DNA from: Sulfidibacter corallicola
Lineage (GTDB): Bacteria; Acidobacteriota; Holophagae; Acanthopleuribacterales; Acanthopleuribacteraceae
Length of the DNA stretch: 64,000 bases
Assembly (NCBI RefSeq): GCF_017498545.1
Contig: NZ_CP071793.1
Location: forward strand, 11,216,256 to 11,280,255
Direction: 5' to 3'
In this document: positions 8,723-17,344 of the stretch, piece after piece
How positions within the stretch are numbered: the first letter of the stretch is position 1
Layout of the letters: the number at the start of each line of letters is the position of its first letter
Translations under genes and position numbers: made by a program
Notes under the pieces: model-generated
What the model was told of the DNA's origin: nothing
Seen by the model: the letters and a program-made list of their open reading frames with translations, nothing else
Databases searched by the model: none

Positions 8723-11577
8723 TGCCTCATACGATTCTTGTTTTCCATTCACTGCTAATTTCACTATCGATAAATATCATTTCCCCACCTCCTCTTATAG
8801 CACAACAGGAAACAGTACGGTCATCGCAGGACCCAGTACCATCGAGGCCCCGGTTCGGGCGTCTCGATCCAAACAAAAGGAGCCACGACTACGTCTTGGA
8901 GGGGGAGGCCGGCCAACACTTGTGGGGCTATGTCGCGGCGGAGTCGGGTTTCATTGAAGTGAACATCACCTTTGCCGATCGCGAAACCCTTGCGGTCGGC
9001 ACCCAAACGCAACCGCTCGGTTTGGTCATGTTCTCTAGAGAACTGGAACGCGATGGACCCGTGCAGGTAACGGTTCGAGCCAAAGATCGCGATGCCGAAG
9101 CTTCTTTTGTCTTCCATGCCCGCCTCCTCCGAATGCCGAGTGAACATGAGAAGAACGCTCTTTTGGCTTTCGAAGAGGCATCCAGGGATCGGTCCGGCAC
9201 GGGCGACCATCGGGGTGCCTGGCTTGCGGCACAACGGGTATTCGAACACCTGGATGAACCGGCCGCGGCGCTGGTATGCGGTTTCATGATCGGTCAAGCG
9301 GCGCGACGGCAAGGCGATTGGTACCGGGCTCGATGGCACTGGGCACACAGCCTGGGCATCGCGACGCCCCCTCATTGCCGCGGCCTACGTTCGCGCGTGC
9401 TCGCGGAAATGGCGGTCTGCGAAAAAGAGTTGGGTTATTTTGCGGATGCACTCGCTCACTTGCAAGAGGCACGAGACCTCAGAAAGGAACTGGACATGCC
9501 GCGAAGGGCGGCGAGTTGCCGTTTCGAGGAAGGGTTCATTCACACGATCGTCGGGGAATTGGATCAGGCGGAAACCGATTATCGCTCCGCAGCAGAGACC
9601 TATCGAAACCTGAACCTGATCAAATACGAGCAAACCATTCTATCGGAAGTGGGATGGCTCGCCTTTCGCCGCAAAAACTATGAAAAAGCGCACGCGATGC
9701 TTGGCGACGTTTGGCAAATCGCCCAAAAGCATGGTTGGGAGGCGTGGTTCAATGGGGTTTGGGATCGCCAGGGAACCGTCCTGACCCACATGGAGCGTTA
9801 CCGAGAGGCGCTTCAAGCCTATGAAAAAGCACGGGAAGGATTGAAGGCGGCAACGAGCGCCCCCGTCCCGCACGCCGTCATCCATGCCAATCTCGCGGGA
9901 CTGTATTTGGCATGGGGCAAACCCGATCAGGCCCGGAGCAGTTGCTTGGAAGGCTTGAATCTACTGCCCGATGGGGTTGCGCTGGAAACCCGCGCCTCCC
10001 TGTTGTGGCGCCTTTCCCAAACCTATGAAAAAGAAGGCCTTTTTCACCAGGCCTTGGAGGCGGCCAAGGATTCGGTGTTCCAGATGGAACGCCTGAGGGC
10101 GCGTTCGGGCGCTCGTCCTCCAGGATATGCCGTCTTCCAAGCCGGTTTCGAGTTCGTCGAGCACTGTTTCCACCTCTTTTTCGAACTTCACCGAGCCGAA
10201 CCGGAAGGCGGTCACGACATGGCGGCACTGCTTTTTTTGGAGCGTGTCCGCGCTCGCGGCCTGCTGGCGCGGTTGGCGCAGCGACCGCGCCGCTTCGACG
10301 GGGAAACCCGACCGGGGCAACGAGGATCGCAAGCCGGGAGACCCCCAGTGGGTGAGGCGCCCACCATTCCCGAAGAACGAAGGGAGGCCTTCGAAACCGC
10401 TCCCCTGGCAAAAATCCGGGAATTGGTCATAGGCGAAGACAATATCGGTTACTTCTTCCTGCTCGGGGAGGAGCAGGGTTATGCCTGGAAATTGACCAGG
10501 GATGGCTTGACCCTGCGTCCCTTGCCGCCGCGTCACCAAATCGAAACCATGCTCGCGGCATTCAGGAGCGCCATCGAGACCCCCAGCTCCCTTCATCAGG
10601 GACGCCGCCAGTACTGGGGCACTCGATTGAGCGAATTGCTGTTCATGGATGTCACCGCGGCCGACAGCGAACGACGGCTGTTGATTTTCCCCGACGGGGG
10701 TTTGTTCGATTTCCCATTTGCGGCGCTGCCACCGCCCTACCCACGGAAAGATCCCACCACGCACGGACAGGCATTCTTGATCGAACGCCATCCCATCGTC
10801 GTTTTGCCCTCGGCATCGTATCTGGTCCATCTCCGGACTCGAGGCAGGCCCCGTCCCCAAAGCATGCCGTTGCGCAAGGTTCTGGTTTTTGCGGATCCTG
10901 TCTTCGATTCGGAAGACAAACGCTTGGAACATGTTCGGCGGAACAAGGTGTCCCCTTCCGGGTTTGTGCGACTGGAAGCTTCCGAACAGGAATTGAAGCA
11001 TTTGCAAACGCTGGTGGCGTCCCGATACTTTCGTGGATACGGCGGCTTCGAAGCAACCCGTAAACAATTACTGAAGCTGGACTTGACGGCATTCGACGTG
11101 ATCCACCTGGCGACCCACGGCGTTTCCGACCCGCTGGATCCGGCGAGATCCGGCATCGTACTCAGCCAACGCAACCCCATCGGCGGAGAAATCGACGGCT
11201 TTATCAACGCGACGGACATTCGACGACAGAAGTTGTCGGCGGACTTGGTCGTTTTGAGCGCCTGTCGCTCGGCCCAAGGACGCTATTACCAGGGCGAAGG
11301 GGTGGTGGGCTTCGCGCGGAGCTTTTTGGAAGCAGGCGCCGGTGCCGTGGTGGCGAGTACGTGGAACGTCAATGACAAGGCCACCGCCCAACTCATGAAA
11401 GTCTTTTACAACGGTCTGTATCAAAAAGGTTTGACGATCGAAGAAGCACTGCGTCAGGCCCAACGTCACATGGCCCAGGGCCCTTTTCGGAAAAAACCCT
11501 CTTTTTGGGCAGGCTTCTTTTTCTGCGGTGACTGGGAGAAAAAATTTTCACACTCTCATGAACAATCTCAAAGATAA
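8722..11577 (+). CDS. Exported TPR-CHAT (caspase-like) protease
   Basis: A 951-residue protein. The N-terminus is hydrophobic (ILVFHSLLISLSINIISPPP), a signal peptide or anchor. Residues of about 150-480 are tetratricopeptide-like helix pairs, with recurring W/Y-A-hydrophobic patterns such as AAQRVFEHLDEPAAALVCGF and YREALQAYEKAREGL. Residues of about 600-945 are a CHAT domain of clan CD: the catalytic His is H799 in VIHLATHG and the nucleophile is C848 in VVLSACRSAQG, followed by EGVVGFARSFLEAGAGAVVA and STWNVND, the family's conserved core. In this family the TPR part senses a partner and the CHAT part cuts a target. The gene is coupled to the sigma/anti-sigma pair and lies 59 bases before the small repeat protein, so cleavage of a regulator or of that peptide is possible. 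Confidence 0.9.
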   Translation: MPHTILVFHSLLISLSINIISPPPLIAQQETVRSSQDPVPSRPRFGRLDPNKRSHDYVLEGEAGQHLWGYVAAESGFIEVNITFADRETLAVGTQTQPLGLVMFSRELERDGPVQVTVRAKDRDAEASFVFHARLLRMPSEHEKNALLAFEEASRDRSGTGDHRGAWLAAQRVFEHLDEPAAALVCGFMIGQAARRQGDWYRARWHWAHSLGIATPPHCRGLRSRVLAEMAVCEKELGYFADALAHLQEARDLRKELDMPRRAASCRFEEGFIHTIVGELDQAETDYRSAAETYRNLNLIKYEQTILSEVGWLAFRRKNYEKAHAMLGDVWQIAQKHGWEAWFNGVWDRQGTVLTHMERYREALQAYEKAREGLKAATSAPVPHAVIHANLAGLYLAWGKPDQARSSCLEGLNLLPDGVALETRASLLWRLSQTYEKEGLFHQALEAAKDSVFQMERLRARSGARPPGYAVFQAGFEFVEHCFHLFFELHRAEPEGGHDMAALLFLERVRARGLLARLAQRPRRFDGETRPGQRGSQAGRPPVGEAPTIPEERREAFETAPLAKIRELVIGEDNIGYFFLLGEEQGYAWKLTRDGLTLRPLPPRHQIETMLAAFRSAIETPSSLHQGRRQYWGTRLSELLFMDVTAADSERRLLIFPDGGLFDFPFAALPPPYPRKDPTTHGQAFLIERHPIVVLPSASYLVHLRTRGRPRPQSMPLRKVLVFADPVFDSEDKRLEHVRRNKVSPSGFVRLEASEQELKHLQTLVASRYFRGYGGFEATRKQLLKLDLTAFDVIHLATHGVSDPLDPARSGIVLSQRNPIGGEIDGFINATDIRRQKLSADLVVLSACRSAQGRYYQGEGVVGFARSFLEAGAGAVVASTWNVNDKATAQLMKVFYNGLYQKGLTIEEALRQAQRHMAQGPFRKKPSFWAGFFFCGDWEKKFSHSHEQSQR

Positions 11578-11636
11578 CGTGTTCCCTCCATACAGATGGT
11601 AACCCCAGCATCCAATTTTCCCCATGGAGGATTCAC

Positions 11637-11852
11637 ATGAGTGACCCTGGTCCCGTCGATCCCAAACCGGACAATTTCAAGGAACAGGTCGACATGCCGG
11701 TCAAAGAAGATCCCGGCCCCGTCGAACCCAAGCCCAAATTTTTCAAGGAACAGGTCGACATGCCGGTCAAAAAAGACCCCGGCCCCGTCGAACCCAAGGA
11801 TCAAAAGTTCAAACAAGAGCTGGAAGTAAAAGGGAAATCGGATCAAACGTAG
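11637..11852 (+). CDS. Small 22-residue-repeat protein
   Basis: A 71-residue, hydrophilic protein with a good ribosome site (GGAGG, 7 bases before ATG). It is made of two full copies and one diverged copy of a 22-residue unit. The core is DPGPVxPKP followed by FKEQVDMPVK. The protein is rich in Pro, Lys, Asp and Glu and has no signal peptide, membrane helix or Cys, so it is probably disordered. I do not recognise a family. It sits between the TPR-CHAT protease and the C25/CHAT protease genes. A repetitive, flexible peptide beside proteases could be a substrate, an inhibitor or a linker protein; that is inference from position. Confidence 0.75.
   Translation: MSDPGPVDPKPDNFKEQVDMPVKEDPGPVEPKPKFFKEQVDMPVKKDPGPVEPKDQKFKQELEVKGKSDQT
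11643..11837 (+). repeat. 66-bp tandem repeats coding the 22-residue units
   Basis: Units at 11643-11708 and 11709-11774 are nearly identical. A third unit, from 11775, keeps the first nine codons or so and then diverges. The repeated AAGGAACAGGTCGACATGCC string is exact in the first two. Confidence 0.9.
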
Positions 11853-11923
11853 GCGACTGAGTCACGCCCACGTACGTCACTGATTTCCTGCCTCGTAGCA
11901 TTGGCGACACCGTCCCAAGACGG

Positions 11924-11963
11924 CGCCGAAGCGGAGACCAGCGCCCTGGTTTCCGCTTCGGCG
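11924..11963 (+). promoter_or_regulatory. Strong hairpin in the gap before the C25-like gene
   Basis: The gap 11853-12208 has no convincing gene. It contains a perfect 12-bp inverted repeat, CGCCGAAGCGGA at 11924-11935 and TCCGCTTCGGCG at 11952-11963. The stem continues inward by a G-U pair and four more pairs (ACCA/TGGT) to a 6-base loop. There is no T-run after it, so it is not a classical terminator. It may be a processing or attenuation element that separates expression of the small repeat protein from the downstream operon. The rest of the gap shows nothing clear. Confidence 0.7.
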
Positions 11964-12208
11964 TCGGTCCATAAGATTGACCATCGCTGCCAGCATCGGC
12001 GGGAGGCACTCGGCAACGCGATCTCCTCCAGAGAATCACCCACACCGCCTCGCCTTCCCCTCGTTCTCAAAAAACCACGCCAGCTCGCCGCAGCCTTATT
12101 CGCTTGGGCCAGCCACCTGCCGTGTTCCGCCAACGCCATGCAGGTGCTGGCGGAGACCAGCCGCACACGCCGACCAAACCATGTTTCGAGTATCAGAGGA
12201 GCCCCATC

Positions 12209-13618
12209 GTGACGATCACCATTCCTTTGAACGGCATCAAAATCGAAGACGGCGATTATTTCCACCGGCAACATGTCCGGTGCCTCGCCAAGTATTTGCG
12301 CAGAAAAAATCCCGAAACGGGCGATCCGGACATCACCAAGAACGTTCGCGAAGGCGTTGATGGCCAACCCCTTCCCGCCATAGCGGGTGTCGATCCCCAG
12401 GATTTGGCTCGAGCCGGCTGGGGCGTGATTTTTCCGGAACATCAAGCCGATCGCTTGCGACCTCTCGTGCGTGAGTTACTGCAGGTGCGAGAAGCTCAGG
12501 CGGACGGCCTTTATCGGGAACTGACCTACCGCCCCGGTGAAACGTCTTTCGAATTCCTGGAGCGGTACAAAGGTTCCACCGTCATCGTGGACCCGAAACG
12601 AATTCCCTTCCACTTGTTGATCGTCGGTGATCCCACGACCATTCCCTTCGCATTCCAATACAACCTGGCACTCCCGCATTCCGTGGGTCGGTTGTGGTTC
12701 GACGATCCCCAATCCTACCAGCGCTATACCGCAAACCTGCTGCGGGCCGAGGCCCGCGACACGGAGAAACCCCGCATGCGGTTTTGGGGACCCAAACACG
12801 TGGGCGATCCATGCACGAAGCTTTCGCGTCAAATCTTGATCGACGACCTGGCGCTGGACCTGGCCTCCGAACTGGGTGATAAAGCACGTTTCTGCGCCAA
12901 ATTGCCTCCCAATAAACAGGAACTTCTGGACATGCTGGGTGGGGCCACCACCCCGGAGGTCCTTTTCACCGCCTCCCATGGTCTGGTCTGCCGGGCGGAT
13001 CACCCGAACCTGAGAGATTACCAGGGCGCTTTGCTCTGCGGCGATTGGCCAGGTCCCGAATTGGCCAAGGGGCAGCCCCTAGCGGAGTCTCACTACCTGT
13101 CTGCGGATCACATTGCCGACGATGCCCAATGCAACGGACTGCTGGTCTTCATGTTCGGTTGTTTCAGCGGGGGCTGTCCCCAGTTCGACAATTTCCCCAC
13201 CTCTCCGGAACGAACGGGTGAACCCCTGGCCCCCCACCCCTTTCTCGCCTCGCTCCCTTCCCGCCTGCTCGCCTTGGAGAACGGCTGTGCCGGGGTGGTC
13301 GCCCACGTGGATTGCGCCTACTTCTGGTCGTTCACCGACCTGAAACAGCGACCCCAAACGGCGCTGTACCGCGATTGTTTTCGACGGGTACTCGAGGGGG
13401 AACCGGTCGGCTCGGCATTGAACGGATTCAACCTAAACTTTGCGCTCAAGGACATCCAGTATCGGGAGCAGCAGCTCAAGGAACGGATCTTTGGACCCCA
13501 TGCGTTTCCCAGGGACGACCAACAACTGGTGAATCTGTGGCACGCGATCAACGATTCCCGGAACTTTCTGTTGCTGGGCGATCCCGCGTTCAGCCTGAAG
13601 CGACGCAGCACCAGTTGA
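12209..13618 (+). CDS. C25/caspase-like (clan CD) peptidase
   Basis: A 469-residue protein without signal peptide. I choose GTG 12209 because AGAGGA lies 9 bases upstream and the protein then begins MTITIPLNGIKIEDGDYF; an ATG 35 codons earlier adds low-complexity sequence with no ribosome site. Near residue 135 HLLIVGDPTTIPF matches the strand-turn seen in gingipain-type C25 peptidases. The likely catalytic His is H257 in LFTASHGL and the Cys is C318 in FMFGCFSGGC, with the 60-residue spacing of clan CD. The N-terminal 120 residues are of unknown fold. The stop is 11 bases before the CHAT-membrane gene, so these are co-transcribed. Substrate unknown; self-processing or action on the neighbouring large protein is possible. 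Confidence 0.72.
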   Translation: MTITIPLNGIKIEDGDYFHRQHVRCLAKYLRRKNPETGDPDITKNVREGVDGQPLPAIAGVDPQDLARAGWGVIFPEHQADRLRPLVRELLQVREAQADGLYRELTYRPGETSFEFLERYKGSTVIVDPKRIPFHLLIVGDPTTIPFAFQYNLALPHSVGRLWFDDPQSYQRYTANLLRAEARDTEKPRMRFWGPKHVGDPCTKLSRQILIDDLALDLASELGDKARFCAKLPPNKQELLDMLGGATTPEVLFTASHGLVCRADHPNLRDYQGALLCGDWPGPELAKGQPLAESHYLSADHIADDAQCNGLLVFMFGCFSGGCPQFDNFPTSPERTGEPLAPHPFLASLPSRLLALENGCAGVVAHVDCAYFWSFTDLKQRPQTALYRDCFRRVLEGEPVGSALNGFNLNFALKDIQYREQQLKERIFGPHAFPRDDQQLVNLWHAINDSRNFLLLGDPAFSLKRRSTS

Positions 13619-13629
13619 GGAGGAACTCC

Positions 13630-15603
13630 ATGGAAGAACGTCAATTGACCATCCATTTCGGCCCGCTGCGGAAGGGCCGATGCGACGTGTTCGGTGCTTC
13701 GACGGAAGGTGAAGAAAACGAACTGTTTCTCTTTCCCAAATTCGATTTGAGCAGAATCCTCGATCGATTGAACCGCCGCGAGATCGAGTTCTTTGAGTCC
13801 GAAGCGGCCCATTCCTGGTTCTTTGGCAGCCAGCTCTTCAACGCGTTGTTTCACGGCCGTTTGGCGCTGCTCTTCGAACGCACCCGCAACAAGTACGGCG
13901 ACAAGGGACTCACGCTGACCATCAAACTGAACCCCAAGGCCGAAGGTTACGACGAACTGCGCCGGCTGCCGTGGGAGTTTCTCTACGACCCCAATGCCAA
14001 TGAATTCCTGGCCACCAAGGAGGGCTGGAGCGTCACTCGCTATTTGACCGTCCCGCGATCCACGCGGATGAAATGTGAGGAAAAACCGAAAACGAAAGTT
14101 TTGGCGGTCGCGGCGCCGAAGGTGGTTGGATCCTTTTCTCCGATCCCGGACCAGCAACACCTGAACGCGATCGAGACGGCCGTCGGCGCCAAGAATGTCA
14201 TCAAAGCAACTGACATGACCCGTCGCAAACTGGCAGAGGTGCTCCGCACCAAGGCCAAGGATGTGGGTGTGCTGCATATCCTGGCCCACGGCACCAGCGA
14301 GGGAATTGTTCTCGGCGTCGAAGCCGAGGATAAAGAGGTCGATAGGGCAGGCTCTGGCAGCGATACGGATGGCGAGAAGCAGGATAAGAAGTTCACAGAG
14401 GACATAGTGAAGGGTCACGACCTGGCCCGTTTGATCGCGGACAACCATCCCGAGCCCGGCAACTTACGAATGGTGGTGTTGTGCTCTTGTTACGGCGGCG
14501 ATCAACCGCCTGTGCCCGAATCCGATCCCGACGATTCCCTCGATGACGAAGTGGATGGGCGCGACACCACTCCAAACCCGATCGACGGGGAAGAAACCGG
14601 GAATCCCCTGTACTACGCGGGCACCGCCTCGGCCCTGATCCTCGCGGGATTTCCCAATGTGATCGGAATGTCCCACCAAATCGACGCCAGACAGGCAACG
14701 GCTTTTTTCGACACCTTCTACGAGAGGCTCGAGGGCGGCGCAGCCCCCAGCCAATGCCTGACCAGCGCCCGGAAAACATGTGTCGCCCAAAACAGGCGTT
14801 CGCTCGCCTGGGGCAAGGTCTTGCTTTTTTCGCGCGCCGACTTGCGGATCTTCCCGTTCATCAACTGGTCGTTTTTCAAAAAGACCTGGACCTTGACCGC
14901 ACTAGCCGTCCTGTACCTCTCGGTGACGATATGGGGCCGTATGCAGGGCGTGGCACTGGGACTGCCCACCATCGAGAAAACGGGTTACTCTGCCAGTATT
15001 TATGGATTCATTCTTTTCTCGCCGATCTTTACCGTGTTCCTGCTCTTGACACACTATCACGTTCGTTATAGCCGAGGCACATATTGGTACTCCCGACTGC
15101 CGGAGTTTTGGGGTGTCGTTTGGGATTACGCCTCGTTGATTACCCGTTGGTATCAGGCATTTGCCGTGTTATTGTTTTTTTTGATTCCCGGGTATCTTCA
15201 AGCCGTTTTTTTCAGCAAGTACCTCGGCGGTACGGCTTATTACTATCCCACGGATTGTGGTGTCAAAGAGGAATTAGGCGTCAATCCCACCATGGCGTTA
15301 CAGCAGGACTTGGAAGACATCAAGATTTTGCTCCGCGGACCTCAACCCAAAAAAGCGAGTCGGCCGCATTGCTTCGTTAGGCTCACTTATCAGCGCCTGG
15401 ACCACTTTATCCCAAGTGTGGTCATCATGAAGGGCGATTCGATTTGGGATGGACTCGGCAGTTCTCACGACTACGTTTACGGCGAATACCGAGTGACCTA
15501 CTTCCCCATTTGGGGAACCTACGCTTTTGCGGCGATCGTCCTTGTGAATTTAAGTCTTTTGGGCTGGCTATTCGTCAAGTTGGCCACTCCAAGAAGAGGA
15601 TAA
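13630..15603 (+). CDS. CHAT protease with C-terminal membrane domain
   Basis: A 657-residue protein; the start is fixed by a strong AGGAGGA site. Residues 1-160 form an N-terminal domain with a motif common before CHAT domains (LRRLPWEFLYDP). The CHAT core has His220 in LHILAHGTSEG and Cys287 in VVLCSCYGG, then ASALILAGFPNVIGM. Two acidic, low-complexity inserts flank the active site (about 240-260 and 293-320). After residue 410 come four membrane helices: about 420-440, 453-478, 515-540 and 630-652, with a soluble loop of about 85 residues before the last. Thus the protease faces the cytoplasm and is tied to the membrane, next to the motor-like genes. CHAT followed by a membrane domain occurs in caspase-like effectors, where membrane attack or signalling has been proposed; which applies here is unknown. 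Confidence 0.82.
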   Translation: MEERQLTIHFGPLRKGRCDVFGASTEGEENELFLFPKFDLSRILDRLNRREIEFFESEAAHSWFFGSQLFNALFHGRLALLFERTRNKYGDKGLTLTIKLNPKAEGYDELRRLPWEFLYDPNANEFLATKEGWSVTRYLTVPRSTRMKCEEKPKTKVLAVAAPKVVGSFSPIPDQQHLNAIETAVGAKNVIKATDMTRRKLAEVLRTKAKDVGVLHILAHGTSEGIVLGVEAEDKEVDRAGSGSDTDGEKQDKKFTEDIVKGHDLARLIADNHPEPGNLRMVVLCSCYGGDQPPVPESDPDDSLDDEVDGRDTTPNPIDGEETGNPLYYAGTASALILAGFPNVIGMSHQIDARQATAFFDTFYERLEGGAAPSQCLTSARKTCVAQNRRSLAWGKVLLFSRADLRIFPFINWSFFKKTWTLTALAVLYLSVTIWGRMQGVALGLPTIEKTGYSASIYGFILFSPIFTVFLLLTHYHVRYSRGTYWYSRLPEFWGVVWDYASLITRWYQAFAVLLFFLIPGYLQAVFFSKYLGGTAYYYPTDCGVKEELGVNPTMALQQDLEDIKILLRGPQPKKASRPHCFVRLTYQRLDHFIPSVVIMKGDSIWDGLGSSHDYVYGEYRVTYFPIWGTYAFAAIVLVNLSLLGWLFVKLATPRRG

Positions 15604-15606
15604 TAT

Positions 15607-16368
15607 ATGAAAAAGTTTGCCATCATCCTAACCATAATCGCGCTGGTCGCTCTGACATGGGCTTTGTCCGGAGATACTGAAAATGAGATTGAGCGACTGG
15701 AATGGCGCCAGTTGAAAAAGCAGGAAGACAGGCTGTACAAACTGGCGGATTTTTTGGTGCGCCACCCAGATCCGCGCAAAGCCAGTGATCTTCATCTCTT
15801 CTTTTCTCGCGATGTCATCAACGACATTTTGGCAGGTACGAAGGAAACCAAGGTCGCACTACCCAAAACCGAAGGATTGGTGTTGACATGGAAACACCTG
15901 GAAGTGGACTTCGACCAGTACGCTCCGAGTGTGGTTGCGGAAGCCCAGGTAACCAAAGAAGGCAGCTCGCTGCAGGTCGATGCGGCGGTGCGGACCCAAT
16001 TGCACATCCATGCGAATCCAGGAGGCGAAACCGCCGAACTGAAAATCGAAATCCATGAGATTGTCCCAAGGGCCAGGTGGTCCATCTTTAAATTAGAGCT
16101 CAAGTGGTTGGCGGGAAAACTACTTGCCCTGAACCACCACGAACTGGCGACCATCGACCTGAACTACGAAATTCCGCTGGACTGGCAGACGACACTCTCT
16201 GTCGATGGCGAGAAAAAGCCCCTGAGTTTCGAAGTGGAGCGTGGCCGCATTCACGGGGACCTGACGCTTCCGGCACTTAGTCAACCGGCACGATGGTCGC
16301 TGCGCCAATGGTTTTTTCTGCCGGACGGCCTTCATCTCTTTCTCGATTTGAATTTGGAGGAACCATGA
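15607..16368 (+). CDS. Exported beta-rich protein, unknown
   Basis: A 253-residue protein with an N-terminal membrane anchor or signal (FAIILTIIALVALTWALS). A short helical stretch follows (EIERLEWRQLKKQEDRLYKL), then about 190 residues with alternating polar/hydrophobic strands. It starts 3 bases after the CHAT-membrane gene and its stop overlaps the next gene. The phrase FSRDVINDILAG and the general layout resemble the next gene product, which has IWISSRSIQKVLD, so the two may share a fold, possibly a lipid-binding barrel of the SMP or BPI kind. I do not recognise a named family. Confidence 0.6.
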   Translation: MKKFAIILTIIALVALTWALSGDTENEIERLEWRQLKKQEDRLYKLADFLVRHPDPRKASDLHLFFSRDVINDILAGTKETKVALPKTEGLVLTWKHLEVDFDQYAPSVVAEAQVTKEGSSLQVDAAVRTQLHIHANPGGETAELKIEIHEIVPRARWSIFKLELKWLAGKLLALNHHELATIDLNYEIPLDWQTTLSVDGEKKPLSFEVERGRIHGDLTLPALSQPARWSLRQWFFLPDGLHLFLDLNLEEP

Positions 16369-17186
16369 ACATCCTGACCGCGAGAGCCATGATCTCGACC
16401 GGCATTCTCTTGCTGACCTGTTTGCCCCTGAGCGGGGAATTGGGCGCCGATGTGGTTCTCAAACGCGAGCGCTTGGCCGCTCTGAAACAGGAGTTGAGCC
16501 CCAAGCTGAAACACTGGTCCTTCGGGACAAGCGACATCGGCATCTGGATATCGTCTCGATCGATCCAAAAAGTACTCGATCGCCTGGCCGCAAAACCCGA
16601 AGAGAACCGCACGGCCCACTTCCAGATGACCAGTTGCGATTGCCCCATTTTGGAGAGCAGAGATCTGGGCATAAGGAGAGTGGATGTAAAACGCTTGAAG
16701 ATGTCCCTGGTGTTGGGTCGTCCGGAATCGACGATTCAAACAGACGGGTGGCGGCTGAAGCTCCCGTTCCAATTGAAAGGGAAGATGCACTTGAAGGCCA
16801 AAACCATTTTGGGGAAACCCTCGGTAGGCGTCGATTTCGGCACCAATTCAGCGCCGACGGCCTTTTTGGAGCCCGCGGAAGGAGATGGTGACCACTTTGC
16901 CTTTCACGTCACGACCCGTGGAGACCAGACCATTCCCGTCACCGCCAGCGCGGGTCTCGGCCAGTTGGGCCAGTTGACCCTCGACCTACCGGTAACGCTC
17001 CCGCGGGGTACCTACCAAAAAGTGCACATTCCCAAGGTCCTGCACGAGCAAGGTCGCCTCGCCTTCAAGATCGGTGACGCGAACATTGAAAAGAAATACA
17101 CCGTCCAAACACGATTCGATCCCGTAGCCTTCCAGCCTTCGGGTTTGCTTTTTACCGCTGACGTCAAGGTGGCTTGGGCCGACTGA
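16365..17186 (+). CDS. Exported beta-rich protein, unknown
   Basis: A 273-residue protein; ATG at 16365 overlaps the previous stop (ATGA) and follows GGAGG. The N-terminus is a signal peptide (ISTGILLLTCLPLSGELGA). The rest is beta-rich with a Cys pair in FQMTSCDCPI, absent from its neighbour. It ends with strand-forming sequence (FQPSGLLFTADVKVAW). Length, export and pattern are like the preceding protein, which suggests two periplasmic partners of the giant protein encoded next. Function not known. Confidence 0.6.
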   Translation: MNILTARAMISTGILLLTCLPLSGELGADVVLKRERLAALKQELSPKLKHWSFGTSDIGIWISSRSIQKVLDRLAAKPEENRTAHFQMTSCDCPILESRDLGIRRVDVKRLKMSLVLGRPESTIQTDGWRLKLPFQLKGKMHLKAKTILGKPSVGVDFGTNSAPTAFLEPAEGDGDHFAFHVTTRGDQTIPVTASAGLGQLGQLTLDLPVTLPRGTYQKVHIPKVLHEQGRLAFKIGDANIEKKYTVQTRFDPVAFQPSGLLFTADVKVAWAD

Positions 17187-17344
17187 ACCCGAGCCAGTTT
17201 CAAGCAGCTCGATGATGACGGTTCCCCGAACCGATCGCCCTCGCTGTGCCCTGTCGCGAGGTAGAGACCCCCCATCCGATTGCCCAGAATCCTGCAACGC
17301 AGTTAAGTCCAACCATCTCAACCCATTGGATCGGAGAGTGTGCC

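Noticed and set aside
12104..12208. Earlier ATG start for the C25-like peptidase
   Set aside because: The extra 35 residues are low-complexity and lack a ribosome site; GTG 12209 has AGAGGA at good distance.
11901..12212. 103-codon frame in the gap before the C25-like gene
   Set aside because: It contains the large hairpin and has no family or ribosome-site support.
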